The position numbers were made by a program, and so were the translations under genes. Below, piece by piece: positions 1 through 8,933 of a stretch of 64,000 nt of DNA (position 1 is the first letter of the stretch; each line of letters begins with the position of its first letter). The notes beneath the pieces are model-generated. The model searched no databases, was not told the DNA's origin, and worked only from the letters and a program-made list of their open reading frames with translations. Source of the stretch: Paenimyroides baculatum (GTDB lineage Bacteria > Bacteroidota > Bacteroidia > Flavobacteriales > Flavobacteriaceae); the NCBI RefSeq assembly GCF_008629655.1, contig NZ_VWSG01000013.1, positions 17,178 to 81,177 on the forward strand, in the 5' to 3' direction.

Positions 1-498
1 AATTTTTTTTGTCATCATTTTTGGAATCGTAACTTTATAATCTGCCGGACGTGCCTTAAAAGAACCTGTTACAGTAATTTTTCCATCTTTTAAGGTAACA
101 GTTGCTACAGATTTTACCGGTCGGTCTGTACCGTGAAAGTTCAGTGTACCCTCTATGGTATATTTTTTAGCGGTAGACGTAAGATCGCTAAGCTTAAAAT
201 TCACTATTTTTCCTTTAAAGGTTGTTTTAGGGTATTTGGCTGTTTCGGCGTAACTTTCGTTAAAATGTTCTTCCATTAGCTTCACGGTAAACTTAAAGTT
301 GCTTACAGAGGAGACCGATGCAATTGAGCCCGTAGCGGCATCTAGAACCGTAACGTTGTTGCTGTCTTTGGCATTTACATCTTCAAAAAGCGGTACCGAT
401 GCTTCAAAAGCGAGTTTTCCGTTTTTGGTGCTATATTTCTGTGCACTCACAACCTGCGTGCATAATGCTATTGTTAATAATAATAACACTTTTTTCAT
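1..498 (-). CDS. YceI-family periplasmic protein, partial (C-terminus beyond window)
   Basis: The reverse frame is open from the ATG at 496-498 to the window edge and gives 166 codons. It begins with a clear signal peptide (Lys-Lys, a run of Leu, then cleavage near SAQ at residues 18-20). The mature part has the YceI pattern: a sentence of beta strands with KFTVKLMEEHFNES in the middle, YPKTTFKGKI, and the late YTIEGTLNFHGTDRPV stretch. The YceI family forms a lipocalin-like barrel that binds isoprenoid lipids. The family is about 190 residues long, so only about 20 residues should be missing. It starts 3 bases after the cytochrome gene and is the third gene of an operon. The ligand is not known from sequence. 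Confidence 0.85.
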   Translation of the reverse strand, partial: MKKVLLLLTIALCTQVVSAQKYSTKNGKLAFEASVPLFEDVNAKDSNNVTVLDAATGSIASVSSVSNFKFTVKLMEEHFNESYAETAKYPKTTFKGKIVNFKLSDLTSTAKKYTIEGTLNFHGTDRPVKSVATVTLKDGKITVTGSFKARPADYKVTIPKMMTKKI

Positions 499-501
499 GG
501 T

Positions 502-855
502 CTAATTTTCTAAAAGTCCGTCTTCTTTCCATTTTACAACGATGCTGATGTCGGCTGCAGACATGGTTCCTCCCTGAGGCATACGTAATGGATCACCTGC
601 CGGTCGCTGGATTCGGTCTATTATTTGGTTGATCGCTCCGTTTACCTGTGCATAGGTGTTTAGTGGTCGTGACGATGCCGAACCGCCTGTGGAATGGCAC
701 GAAGTACATTTTGCCTCCATAATACCTTTTACGTGCTTGGTATAGGTGATTTTTTCTGTTGGAACTTCTGTGTTTGAAACTTCGTCGTAAGTGGAACTTT
801 CACACGATACCATTGCAATACCAAGTATAATTGCTGTAAATAAATTCTTTTTCAT
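502..855 (-). CDS. monoheme c-type cytochrome lipoprotein
   Basis: The protein has 117 residues. I chose the start at 855 because it gives a lipoprotein signal with Cys18 in a VSC lipobox; a longer frame to 921 would run into the preceding gene. One CxxCH haem site is at Cys50-His54, and a Met in RMPQGG (residue 92) is a plausible distal haem ligand. The fold resembles the small cytochrome c domains often found beside outer-membrane proteins in Bacteroidota. The start is 1 base after the stop of the DUF5777 gene and 3 bases separate it from the YceI gene, so the three are co-transcribed. It probably carries electrons at the outer face of the inner membrane or the inner face of the outer membrane. 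Its redox partner is unknown. Confidence 0.88.
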   Translation of the reverse strand: MKKNLFTAIILGIAMVSCESSTYDEVSNTEVPTEKITYTKHVKGIMEAKCTSCHSTGGSASSRPLNTYAQVNGAINQIIDRIQRPAGDPLRMPQGGTMSAADISIVVKWKEDGLLEN

Positions 856-856
856 A

Positions 857-1702
857 CTAAAAAACTCTGTAAAGGTTAAACCCAAAATAAATTTTGCCTT
901 TTCCCCAATCTCCTGTTGCATTGGTAAGGTAACCGATGTCTGAATTGACTTGTGAGTTGGAAAAAAGAAGCTGGAATACGTGTCCGCCTGTTTCGATATC
1001 TACACCAAGCGATGCTGGATTTTTATAAACGTCAGACTCTGAGAAATTAACGAAGTACTCCGCATTGATGGAAACTCGTTTTGAGATTTTGTATCTGCCG
1101 CCAAAACCTGCCAGCATCTGGTCTTTTTCGTCTGTATTGGGCATGTACAGGTTTTTGTGTACATAAGATGGCGATAACTGTAGCGAAAAACTTTCACTGA
1201 ATCTTCTTGAAATTAGCAATTGCGAAAGATAGGAGATACGGTTGGAAAACTCCAATTTCGGAAAATCCTCTTTGTCTAATTCCGAATTCAATGCCACAGT
1301 ATGGTAGCCAACTACTTCCACAGGTAATTTTTCAGATTGTTTTATAATTCGGTATTTAATTGCACCTTCATAGGTTTTCATGAACGTTTCCCTTGAAAGG
1401 CTTAAAGACAAATTGTCGCTTAAACCGTAGATAAAACCGATTTTTGTAGCTGCATCATCCAATCCGAAAAAGTTGTCGAATCCTTCGCTTACATCGCCAA
1501 AGCGGTGCGCAACCACAAAATAAAGGTCTCCTTTTGCAGCGAGTTTGGTAGATTGAGCCGTAACAATCTGTAGTCCTTTAAATGCGGGTGGTACAAAATC
1601 GGAATTAGTACTTAAGGTGTCAATTTGTTTTAACAGGTCGTCTTCCTGGGCAAATAGAGCGGATGACGACAACAGTAAAAGCATTGTAACGCGTTTAATC
1701 AT
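857..1702 (-). CDS. DUF5777-family outer-membrane beta-barrel protein
   Basis: The protein has 281 residues. It starts with a signal peptide ending ALFAQ and closes with an aromatic C-terminal strand (YFGFNLYRVF), as in outer-membrane barrels. Alternating beta-strand segments fill the protein (LSLSLSRETF, FSLQLSPSYVHK, VSINAEYFVNFS). The sequence matches what I know of the DUF5777 family, whose members travel with a cytochrome c and a YceI protein, as here. It is the first gene of the three-gene operon and has a TAnnTTTG promoter and a Crp-like box upstream. The function is undescribed to my knowledge. A role in respiration or in assembly of a periplasmic electron carrier is inference from context only. 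Confidence 0.75.
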   Translation of the reverse strand: MIKRVTMLLLLSSSALFAQEDDLLKQIDTLSTNSDFVPPAFKGLQIVTAQSTKLAAKGDLYFVVAHRFGDVSEGFDNFFGLDDAATKIGFIYGLSDNLSLSLSRETFMKTYEGAIKYRIIKQSEKLPVEVVGYHTVALNSELDKEDFPKLEFSNRISYLSQLLISRRFSESFSLQLSPSYVHKNLYMPNTDEKDQMLAGFGGRYKISKRVSINAEYFVNFSESDVYKNPASLGVDIETGGHVFQLLFSNSQVNSDIGYLTNATGDWGKGKIYFGFNLYRVF

Positions 1703-1727
1703 TTATTGTTTTGTTAAGAAGTTTTAA

Positions 1728-1735
1728 CAAAATTA
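1728..1735 (-). promoter_or_regulatory. -7 promoter element of the DUF5777 operon
   Basis: On the reverse strand this reads TAATTTTG, a perfect match to the Bacteroidota -7 consensus TAnnTTTG, 25 bases before the start at 1702. No TTG lies at the expected -33 position, which suits a promoter that needs an activator. Confidence 0.65.
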
Positions 1736-1757
1736 TAAACCACGTTAAATCTAGTTG

Positions 1758-1771
1758 GTGACTTTAGTCAC
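1758..1771. promoter_or_regulatory. Crp/Fnr-type operator
   Basis: GTGACTTTAGTCAC is a perfect inverted repeat with 6-base arms and fits the Crp-family half-site spacing GTGA-N6-TCAC. Its centre (1764.5) is about 40 bases upstream of the start point predicted from the -7 element at 1728-1735, which is the classical class II activator position. The gene for a Crp/Fnr regulator lies just upstream at 1861-2508 and is the obvious candidate to bind it. Confidence 0.6.
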
Positions 1772-1860
1772 TTCAACCGGGTTTTGACGCTATTTTAAAT
1801 GATTATAAGTAACGGTACAATTTTATGAGATAAGAAACACTCTTAAAGCAATCGTATTTT

Positions 1861-2508
1861 TTATGGGCTTACCTTTTTCTTGTTTAGTAGTTCAATTCCG
1901 TATTTGTGTTGCACAACATGACCTTCGTTAACAAGTTTTTTAAGTACTCTGCTTACCACTTCGCGTACAGTTCCCAATCCGGTAGCTATTTCTTTGTGCG
2001 AGATCATTACCGGGTTAGTTCCGGTAAGTTCTACTTGTTTTTGAATGTAGTTAAATACCCTAATATCTAGTTTATGGTACACGGCATCATTTACCATGTC
2101 CATCAGCGCGGTAAATCGAGTATCGTATTCTTCGTAAAATACGGTATTTATTAACGGATATTTTTTTACAAACCTTAAAAAATCAGATACCGGGATTAAA
2201 GCGAATTTTGAATGCTCTTCGGCATAGGCATAAATACGGCTTATGGAATTCTGAAAGATCGATGCAACCGTCATAATACAGCTTTCACCGGGTTTTATGT
2301 AGTAATACAGCAGTTCACGACCGTCGTTCAACGTATAAACCTTAACCGACCCGCTAAGCAGAATGGGAATGTTGTTAATACGTTGCCCCGGAGCAATAAT
2401 CTCTGTACGGGCTTTAACTTCCGCTATAACAGCACAATTATCAAGTTCCGCTAAAAATTCGGATCCCAGAAAAGCAAATTTTTCGGATAGATGTTTTTTG
2501 TTACTCAT
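1861..2508 (-). CDS. Crp/Fnr-family transcriptional regulator
   Basis: The protein has 215 residues: an N-terminal cyclic-nucleotide-binding-type beta roll (about 1-120, including the GSVKVYTLNDG and IKPGESCIMT stretches), a dimer helix (about 120-145), and a C-terminal winged helix with ISHKEIATGLGTVREVVSRVL as recognition region. Only two Cys are present (25 and 78), so it lacks the four-Cys iron-sulfur site of true FNR. A cAMP pocket is not evident. It points the same way as the DUF5777-cytochrome-YceI operon and lies 158 bases before it. A Crp-like operator sits in that gap, so I infer it is the local activator. The signal it senses is not visible. Confidence 0.88.
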   Translation of the reverse strand: MSNKKHLSEKFAFLGSEFLAELDNCAVIAEVKARTEIIAPGQRINNIPILLSGSVKVYTLNDGRELLYYYIKPGESCIMTVASIFQNSISRIYAYAEEHSKFALIPVSDFLRFVKKYPLINTVFYEEYDTRFTALMDMVNDAVYHKLDIRVFNYIQKQVELTGTNPVMISHKEIATGLGTVREVVSRVLKKLVNEGHVVQHKYGIELLNKKKVSP

Positions 2509-2565
2509 TTCTAAATATGCATTAAATAGGTGAAAATTGTGTGGTATTTTAAGTTAAGTAGGTGA

Positions 2566-2595
2566 CAAATTTAGAATTATTCAATAAGTATGCAA
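2566..2595 (-). promoter_or_regulatory. promoter of the Crp/Fnr regulator gene
   Basis: On the reverse strand, TTG (2593-2595) and TAAATTTG (2566-2573) are separated by 19 bases. This matches the Bacteroidota -33/-7 promoter (TTG, 19-21 bases, TAnnTTTG). Confidence 0.6.
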
Positions 2596-2773
2596 TGTTT
2601 TTTTACTATTTTTAATTGTTAAATGTTCTTGAGATACAAAAGATTGTAAATTCTTTTATTTGAATGAGTAAAAAAGTGCGTCTTGAAGTAAGACCATATC
2701 AAACCAAAATCTAATTTATTGTTAGGTAATTAACTGGCTTTCGGTTTTAAAGAAGAAGATATAATTATAAATG

Positions 2774-2808
2774 AAAACCGCTTCACAGCTAATTAGTGAA
2801 ACGGTTTT
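2774..2808 (-). terminator. terminator after the DEAD-box helicase gene
   Basis: AAAACCG-TTCAC pairs with GTGAA-CGGTTTT around a 9-base loop, with T runs on both strands. It ends the reverse-strand helicase gene, whose stop is at 2813. The rest of the 300-base gap up to the Crp/Fnr gene holds only that gene's promoter. Confidence 0.75.
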
Positions 2809-2812
2809 TCTA

Positions 2813-3955
2813 TTAGAATTTATTTAAATCGATGCCATCTGTTGGAATTGGCTCTATAAAGTATTTCATTTTTTTCTGAATAACCTTAAAATGATGTATA
2901 TCTTCTACAGTTAAAATTGTAATAGCTTTTCCCTTTTCATTTGCTCTTCCTGTTCGACCTATTCTGTGAACATAATCAAACGGAGAGCGTGGTAGTTCGT
3001 AATTTATAACAACAGGTAACAAATCTATATGAATCCCTCGCGACAAAAGATCTGTGGAAATAAGAACCTGAATTGTACCGTCTTTAAAGTCTTGTAAGGT
3101 TTGATTTCTTGCACCCTGTGTTTTTTTACTGTGCAATGCCGATGCCTTTATTCCGTTTTTAACCAGTTTAACCACAAGATTGTCTGCCGTTCGTGTAGAT
3201 GAAACAAATATCAGGACTTGTGTGGTAATTTCGGTTTTTAACAGATATCTTAAGAAAGGACCTTTACGTTCTGGTGTAACATAATAGGCAAGCTGATCTA
3301 TTGCTGCTACTGTTTCTGTTTCGTTTTTTACTTCAACCGTTTCAAATGTTGCATGTAGTGTAGATTTTATTTTTTCAACCTTGTCATTCAACGTTGCAGA
3401 AAACAGTATGTATTGGCTTGCTGACGGAATTTCTTTTAAAACAGATTGTAATTCTTCTTCAAAACCTAATTGAAACATTTTATCTGCCTCGTCTATAATC
3501 AGTGTTTCTAATTGAGACAGCGATAAAGCGTTTTGTTCCATAAGGTCAAGTAACCTGCCGGGTGTAGCAATAAGCAGCTCGGTACCCATCATGTTTTTCA
3601 TCTGCGGATTTATCGAAGCGCCTCCGTAAACAGCCATTCCTTTTACAGGTCTTTTTAGAAAAGAAGTACACGATTTTACAAATGCTTCGATCTGTATAGC
3701 TAATTCTCTGGTGGGAACAAGTATTAAAACGGGAATGTTTCTTGAATTTTTATACGATAAATGCTGACGCTTTTCTAATATCGGTAATATAAAACTTGCC
3801 GTTTTTCCTGATCCGGTTGGGGCAATACCCAAAACACTTTTTCCTTTTAAAATTAAAGGAATTGCATTTTCCTGAATAGGGAATGGTTTGGTTATTCCCT
3901 GAGAGGGTAAAGCTTCACAAAGTTGCTTGGATATTCCTAATTGTTCAAAAGACAT
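2813..3955 (-). CDS. DEAD-box ATP-dependent RNA helicase (RhlE/CsdA type)
   Basis: The protein has 380 residues and all helicase motifs in order: Q motif (PFPIQ, Gln28), motif I APTGSGKT (45-52), PTRELA, DEAD, SAT (LFSATL), and motif VI HRIGRTGR near the C-terminus. It stops soon after the second RecA domain and has no basic or RNA-binding tail, so it is a minimal core helicase. It unwinds short RNA duplexes using ATP. Such proteins usually act in ribosome assembly or mRNA turnover at low temperature. The gene stands alone, with a terminator directly after it and a TACATTTG promoter element upstream. The exact orthologue group cannot be fixed from the core alone. Confidence 0.93.
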   Translation of the reverse strand: MSFEQLGISKQLCEALPSQGITKPFPIQENAIPLILKGKSVLGIAPTGSGKTASFILPILEKRQHLSYKNSRNIPVLILVPTRELAIQIEAFVKSCTSFLKRPVKGMAVYGGASINPQMKNMMGTELLIATPGRLLDLMEQNALSLSQLETLIIDEADKMFQLGFEEELQSVLKEIPSASQYILFSATLNDKVEKIKSTLHATFETVEVKNETETVAAIDQLAYYVTPERKGPFLRYLLKTEITTQVLIFVSSTRTADNLVVKLVKNGIKASALHSKKTQGARNQTLQDFKDGTIQVLISTDLLSRGIHIDLLPVVINYELPRSPFDYVHRIGRTGRANEKGKAITILTVEDIHHFKVIQKKMKYFIEPIPTDGIDLNKF

Positions 3956-3972
3956 GTATAATAATATTTATG

Positions 3973-4004
3973 CAAATGTAGGATATTTAATACATCTTCT
4001 TCAA
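3973..4004 (-). promoter_or_regulatory. promoter of the DEAD-box helicase gene
   Basis: On the reverse strand TACATTTG (3973-3980) is preceded by TTG (4002-4004) with 21 bases between them. It lies 18 bases before the helicase start at 3955. Confidence 0.55.
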
Positions 4005-4125
4005 AAATCAAATAAGCGATTTATCAACTTACAAATGCCTGATGTATTATTGTTAATAAATTTAACTTTTATTTATCAGTACAGCTATTATGCGTTTTAG
4101 TTTTTTAAATACTTTTACCCGCAGA

Positions 4126-4569
4126 ATGAAAACAAGATTTCTAAAATACTGCCTGTCGATTGCTGCATTACTTTTTGTGGCATTTACATGTTTTCCAAAC
4201 AACGCGCAACCTTTGCAGTTTGGTAAAGAAAACACACAGGCAGATTCAGCATATCTTCATCCTGACAAAAAAGTTGCTTCTCACCTTGTTCTAAAAAAGG
4301 TGAAGGAAAGTAGTTTTCATAAACAAAATCTTCAACGAACATTTGTAAGCCATTCTAAAGGAAGCTGTCCCGAAACACAGTTCGAGGCTCAAAATACGTT
4401 GACTCTTAAAAAGGCAAAAGCTCTTTTTAAATTTGAAGTACTTCGCTTTGCCCAGATTTTATCGGGCAAAGGCTTTAATGAACAGCGTTCTGTTCGTTTT
4501 AAATATTCCCGTTTTAATTCTTTTTTGCACAGTGCCCTGTATATCAGACTACAGGTCATGCGACTGTGA
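4126..4569 (+). CDS. small secreted protein of unknown function ahead of the RND operon
   Basis: The protein has 147 residues from the ATG at 4126; the frame is also open from an ATG at 4090. The inner start gives a normal signal peptide (MKTRFLKYCLS then a hydrophobic run and cleavage near NAQ). The mature part is basic, rich in Lys, Arg and aromatic residues, has a single Cys in KGSCPE, and ends with RLQVMRL. I do not recognise a family. It is on the same strand 109 bases before the efflux adaptor, so it may be the first gene of that operon or a leader. A frame on the other strand (4389-4613) overlaps it but lacks a signal or context. Confidence that it is a real gene is moderate. Confidence 0.5.
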   Translation: MKTRFLKYCLSIAALLFVAFTCFPNNAQPLQFGKENTQADSAYLHPDKKVASHLVLKKVKESSFHKQNLQRTFVSHSKGSCPETQFEAQNTLTLKKAKALFKFEVLRFAQILSGKGFNEQRSVRFKYSRFNSFLHSALYIRLQVMRL

Positions 4570-4678
4570 TTTTTTAATGATTTTTTGAATTTTGTAGGCT
4601 CACCGTTCGTCAATTACTGACAGAATGCAGGCTTGCACGTATTTATTTGAATTTTCAAGATCATTAAAATTAACAAAC

Positions 4679-5764
4679 ATGATAAAAAAAGGTCTTATGT
4701 TGGTAAGCTTCTGTATAGCTTTACTGCATATTGGTTGCCAGTCTCATAAAGAAGAAAAACACGAAAAAACAACACTTTCCATAACAACTCCGCTCGTAAA
4801 GGATACCATAATATTAAAAGATTATGTGGCACAGATAAAATCTGTAAACCATATCGAAATCCGCGCACAGGAAAAAGGATACCTGCAGAAAATTTATGTA
4901 GATGAAGGTCAGTTCGTAAAAAAAGGACAATTGCTGTTTAAGATCATGCCAAATCTGTACGAAGCTGATGTGAACCGTGCAAAAGCGGAAGCTGATTATG
5001 CACAGATTGAATATAAAAACACCAAACAGCTTTACGATAATAATGTGGTTGCCGCTAACGAATTGGCAATGGCAAAGGCTAGATATAGTAAAGCTTCGGC
5101 AGAAGTTGCAGCTATGAAAACGCATTTACAGTTTACCGAAATCAGAGCTCCTTTCGATGGAATTATCGATCGATTCCATGTACGTGTAGGTAGTTTGATT
5201 ACCGAAGGTGATCTTTTGACGGAATTGGCTGATAACAGTAAAATGTGGGTGTATTTCAACGTTCCCGAAGCCGAATATCTTGACCAGATGAGCGAAAAAC
5301 CAAAAGACGGTCTTTTGCGCGTAGGATTGAAAATGGCAAACGGAAAAATGTTCGAAAACGAAGGAGTTGTTGAAACAATTGAAGCCGATTTTGATAATGA
5401 AACAGGAAATATTGCCTATCGTGCCACATTTTCTAACCCTAAAAGTCTGCTGCGTTTCGGTCAAACAGGAAATGTAGTGATCACTACACCTTACAAAAAT
5501 GCACTGCTTATTCCGCAGAAAGCAACATTTGAGGTTTTAGATAAAAAGTATGTATTTGTGGTTACAAAAGATCACACTGTTAAGGCGCGCGAAATTAAAA
5601 TTGCAGCCGAAATTCCGCATGTGTATGTGGTGCAGTCGGGTATTCAAAAAGATGATCAGATCTTGTTGGAAGGTCTTCGTCTGGTAAAAGAAAACGATAA
5701 AATCACAACTAAATTCATCACTCCGCAAAAAGCATTGTCAAGCCTTGAATTGTATGCAGAGTAA
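4679..5764 (+). CDS. RND efflux periplasmic adaptor (membrane fusion) lipoprotein
   Basis: The protein has 361 residues. I chose the start at 4679 because it gives a lipoprotein signal with Cys20 in an IGC lipobox; the frame extends to 4625 but the extra residues destroy the signal. It shows the adaptor layout: a lipoyl half-motif (IEIRAQEKGYLQKIYVDEG), an alpha-helical hairpin (about 95-150), the second lipoyl half (FTEIRAPFDGIIDRF), then beta-barrel and membrane-proximal domains. It links the inner-membrane pump to the outer-membrane channel. The pump gene starts 15 bases downstream, so the three genes form one operon. This is the AcrA/MexA type; the substrate is not predictable. Confidence 0.93.
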   Translation: MIKKGLMLVSFCIALLHIGCQSHKEEKHEKTTLSITTPLVKDTIILKDYVAQIKSVNHIEIRAQEKGYLQKIYVDEGQFVKKGQLLFKIMPNLYEADVNRAKAEADYAQIEYKNTKQLYDNNVVAANELAMAKARYSKASAEVAAMKTHLQFTEIRAPFDGIIDRFHVRVGSLITEGDLLTELADNSKMWVYFNVPEAEYLDQMSEKPKDGLLRVGLKMANGKMFENEGVVETIEADFDNETGNIAYRATFSNPKSLLRFGQTGNVVITTPYKNALLIPQKATFEVLDKKYVFVVTKDHTVKAREIKIAAEIPHVYVVQSGIQKDDQILLEGLRLVKENDKITTKFITPQKALSSLELYAE

Positions 5765-5779
5765 CTAAAAAACTTTCAA

Positions 5780-8700
5780 ATGTTTAAAAAAATCATACAC
5801 AGACCGGTATTCGCAATTGTAATATCGGTCGTAATCCTCTTTGTGGGTGCACTTGCCATAAAACAGTTGCCAACCTCACAATTTCCGCAGATTGCACCAA
5901 CAACCGTAAGTGTTTTTATCGCTTATCCCGGTGCAAGTGCAGACGTTTTGGTAAAATCGTCGCTAATTACACTTGAAAATGCCATTAACGGTGTGCAGGG
6001 CATGCGGTACATTTCTACCGATGCTACCAGTGCCGGCGAAGCTACGCTTAATGTAGTTTTTGATCCGGGAACAGATCCCAACGAAGCAGTTGTACTCGTC
6101 AAGACCAGAGTTGATCAGGTAATGCCACTGCTTCCGGAACTGGTTCAGAAAGAAGGGGTGATTGTTACGCCGATACAACCCAGTATGCTGATGTACGTGA
6201 ACTTGTACAGCAAAAATAAAAGTATGGACGAAAAGTTTCTGTACAATTACGCTACCGTAAACATCATTCCCGAAATTAACAGGGTAAAGGGTATTGCTAA
6301 AGCACAGATTTTAGGAAGTCGCCGTTATGCCATGCGTATCTGGTTGAATCCTGAACGTATGCGTGCCTATAATGTTTCGGTTGATGAAGTTATGAAGGCA
6401 ATTGGCGAACAAAGTATTATTGGTCGTCCGGGAAGAATCGGACAGAGTTCGGGTATTGCCGCACAGTCATTGGAATATGTGCTTACCTATAAGGGGCAGT
6501 ACAATAAGCCTGAAGAATATGAAGGAATTATCATTCGTGCAAATTCGCAAGGGGAAAATATCAAACTAAAAGACATTGCAAAGGTTGAATTGGGTAGTGA
6601 GTTTTTTGATATCTATTCAAATCTGGACGGTGATCCATCGGCATCAATCATGCTGAAACAAAATTACGGCAGTAATGCAAATGAGGTGATTGAACAGGTA
6701 AAGTTGAAGTTGGAAGATATGAAACAGAATTTTCCACCGGGTGTAGATTATAAAATAAGTTACGACGTTTCGCAATTTTTGGACGCTTCTATTGAACAGG
6801 TATTACACACTTTGCGCGATGCTTTTATATTGGTAGCTGTAGTAGTATTCATTTTCTTGGGCGACTGGCGATCTACTGTGATTCCTATCATCGCAGTGCC
6901 AGTATCCTTAATCGGAGCCTTTTTTGTAATGCAGATTTTCGGACTTTCAATTAACTTGGTGACTTTGTTCGCTTTGGTTTTGGCAATTGGTATCGTAGTC
7001 GATGATGCCATTGTGGTGGTCGAGGCGGTTCATGCTAAAATGGAAGAAAAACACGTATCGCCCTACAAAGCTGTAAAAGAGGTTATGGGCGAAATTAGCG
7101 GTGCCATTATAGCAATTACAATGGTTATGGTGTCGGTTTTTCTGCCTATCTCGTTTATGACCGGACCCGTGGGAACTTTTTATCGCCAATTTTCTATAAC
7201 TATGGCGAGTGCTATTGTTATTTCTGCGGTTATTGCCTTAACGCTTACGCCGGTTTTGTGTGCCATATTGCTTAAAAATAACCACGGGAAACCTAAAAAA
7301 GTGAATCTGCTTACACGTTTTATCGATGCATTTAACCGTGGATTCGAAAAGCTTACGGGTAAATATGTTGTGATTTTAAAGAAAATCGTCAATAGAAAAT
7401 CGGTTACTTGGACAGTTTTACTCGTTTTTTGTGCGGGAATTTATGTTCAGAACTACTTTCTGCCGGGAGGATTTATTCCGAGTGAAGATCAGGGGACGAT
7501 TTATGCGGTAATTCAGACGCCGCCAGGATCAACTTTAGAACAGACTAATCAGGTAGCGCGTAATCTTCAAAAAATATGTAAGGAAGTCGATGGAGTGGAA
7601 TCGGTTGCTTCTTTGGCAGGATACGAAATCATGACCGAAGGTCGTGGTTCTAACGCCGGAACATGTTTGATCAATTTAAAAAGTTGGGGAGATCGTGAGC
7701 ATACCGTCACCGAAATTATGGAAGAACTGGAAGGTAAAACCAGAAACTTGGGGGCGGTGATTGAATTTTTTGAACCACCTGCAATTCCGGGATTTGGTTC
7801 TTCTGGTGGATTTTCTATGCGTTTGCTTGATCAAAATGCTTCTACCAATTATCATGAGTTTGATAAGATCAACAAAGAATTCATGGCGAATTTGGGTAAA
7901 CGTAAAGAACTTACTGGGGTATTTACCTTCTTTGCTGCCAATTATCCACAGTACGAGTTAGAGTTTGATAACAGCGCAGCCATGCAGAAAGGGGTGTCAA
8001 TAGGTAAGGCTATGGAGAATTTGAATATTTTGGTGGGAAGTACTTACGAACAGGGGTTTATCCGTTTTGGTCAGTTTTTTAAGGTGTACGTGCAATCGTC
8101 TCCCGAATTTAGAAGTCTGCCTTCAGATATTTTAAATCTGTATGTGAAAAATGATACCGGTGAAATGGTGCCGTATTCTTCTTTTATGAAGTTGAAAAAA
8201 ACACAGGGACCGAACGAAATTACCCGTTACAACATGTACAATTCAGCTTCAATCCGCGGACTTCCGGCTGCGGGTTATACAACGGCAGATGCGATTGCGG
8301 CTATTAACGAAACGGCTGTAAAAACACTTCCGCACGGTTACAAGATTGCATGGGAAGGTCTTTCGTTTGATGAAGCCCAACGTGGTAATGAAGCTTTGTA
8401 CGTTTTCGGAGTGGTGTTGATCTTTGTTTACTTGGTACTCGCAGCACAATATGAAAGTTTTATATTGCCGCTTGCCGTAATTTTATCGTTACCTGTTGGT
8501 GTTTTCGGATCGTTCTTTATGTTAAAAGCAATGGGACTTGCAAATGATATTTATGCACAGGTTGGACTCATCATGCTTATTGGTCTGCTGGGAAAAAATG
8601 CCGTGCTTATCGTAGAATATGCCGTCCAGAAAAGGCAGAGCGGAGCAACTATTTTAGATGCCGCTGTGGAAGCTGCTACTGTTCGTTTCCGTCCGATCCT

Positions 8701-8932
8701 TATGACATCTTTTGCATTCATAGCGGGATTGATTCCTTTGATTTTTGCACATGGAGCAGGGGCAATCGGTAATCATACCATCGGGGCATCAGCACTGGGC
8801 GGTATGTTCTTTGGAACGGTGTTCGGTGTGCTGGTTATTCCGGGACTTTATGTGATTTTTGCAAAACTTGCAGACGGTAGAAAGATGATTAAAAATGAAG
8901 ATGAGACACCTTTAACAAAAGATATTTATTAA
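5780..8932 (+). CDS. RND multidrug efflux transporter, HAE1 family (AcrB-like)
   Basis: The protein has 1050 residues, the usual length for HAE1 pumps. It has an N-terminal membrane helix (FAIVISVVILFVGALAI), a large periplasmic porter domain, a helix bundle with the proton-relay Asp pair in GIVVDDAIVVVEAV, a second porter domain, and a final bundle with GLLGKNAVLIVEYA. The signature GGFIPSEDQGTIYA begins the second half. It exports hydrophobic compounds by proton antiport as a trimer. It lies between adaptor and channel genes with gaps of 15 and 1 bases. No regulator gene is next to the operon on either side, unlike many acrAB loci. Confidence 0.95.
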   Translation: MFKKIIHRPVFAIVISVVILFVGALAIKQLPTSQFPQIAPTTVSVFIAYPGASADVLVKSSLITLENAINGVQGMRYISTDATSAGEATLNVVFDPGTDPNEAVVLVKTRVDQVMPLLPELVQKEGVIVTPIQPSMLMYVNLYSKNKSMDEKFLYNYATVNIIPEINRVKGIAKAQILGSRRYAMRIWLNPERMRAYNVSVDEVMKAIGEQSIIGRPGRIGQSSGIAAQSLEYVLTYKGQYNKPEEYEGIIIRANSQGENIKLKDIAKVELGSEFFDIYSNLDGDPSASIMLKQNYGSNANEVIEQVKLKLEDMKQNFPPGVDYKISYDVSQFLDASIEQVLHTLRDAFILVAVVVFIFLGDWRSTVIPIIAVPVSLIGAFFVMQIFGLSINLVTLFALVLAIGIVVDDAIVVVEAVHAKMEEKHVSPYKAVKEVMGEISGAIIAITMVMVSVFLPISFMTGPVGTFYRQFSITMASAIVISAVIALTLTPVLCAILLKNNHGKPKKVNLLTRFIDAFNRGFEKLTGKYVVILKKIVNRKSVTWTVLLVFCAGIYVQNYFLPGGFIPSEDQGTIYAVIQTPPGSTLEQTNQVARNLQKICKEVDGVESVASLAGYEIMTEGRGSNAGTCLINLKSWGDREHTVTEIMEELEGKTRNLGAVIEFFEPPAIPGFGSSGGFSMRLLDQNASTNYHEFDKINKEFMANLGKRKELTGVFTFFAANYPQYELEFDNSAAMQKGVSIGKAMENLNILVGSTYEQGFIRFGQFFKVYVQSSPEFRSLPSDILNLYVKNDTGEMVPYSSFMKLKKTQGPNEITRYNMYNSASIRGLPAAGYTTADAIAAINETAVKTLPHGYKIAWEGLSFDEAQRGNEALYVFGVVLIFVYLVLAAQYESFILPLAVILSLPVGVFGSFFMLKAMGLANDIYAQVGLIMLIGLLGKNAVLIVEYAVQKRQSGATILDAAVEAATVRFRPILMTSFAFIAGLIPLIFAHGAGAIGNHTIGASALGGMFFGTVFGVLVIPGLYVIFAKLADGRKMIKNEDETPLTKDIY

Positions 8933-8933
8933 A

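Noticed and set aside
4389..4613. 74-codon reverse frame opposite the small secreted protein
   Set aside because: It is antisense to a frame with a signal peptide, has no promoter and no context on that strand.
5126..5464. 112-codon reverse frame opposite the efflux adaptor
   Set aside because: Shadow of a clear RND adaptor gene.
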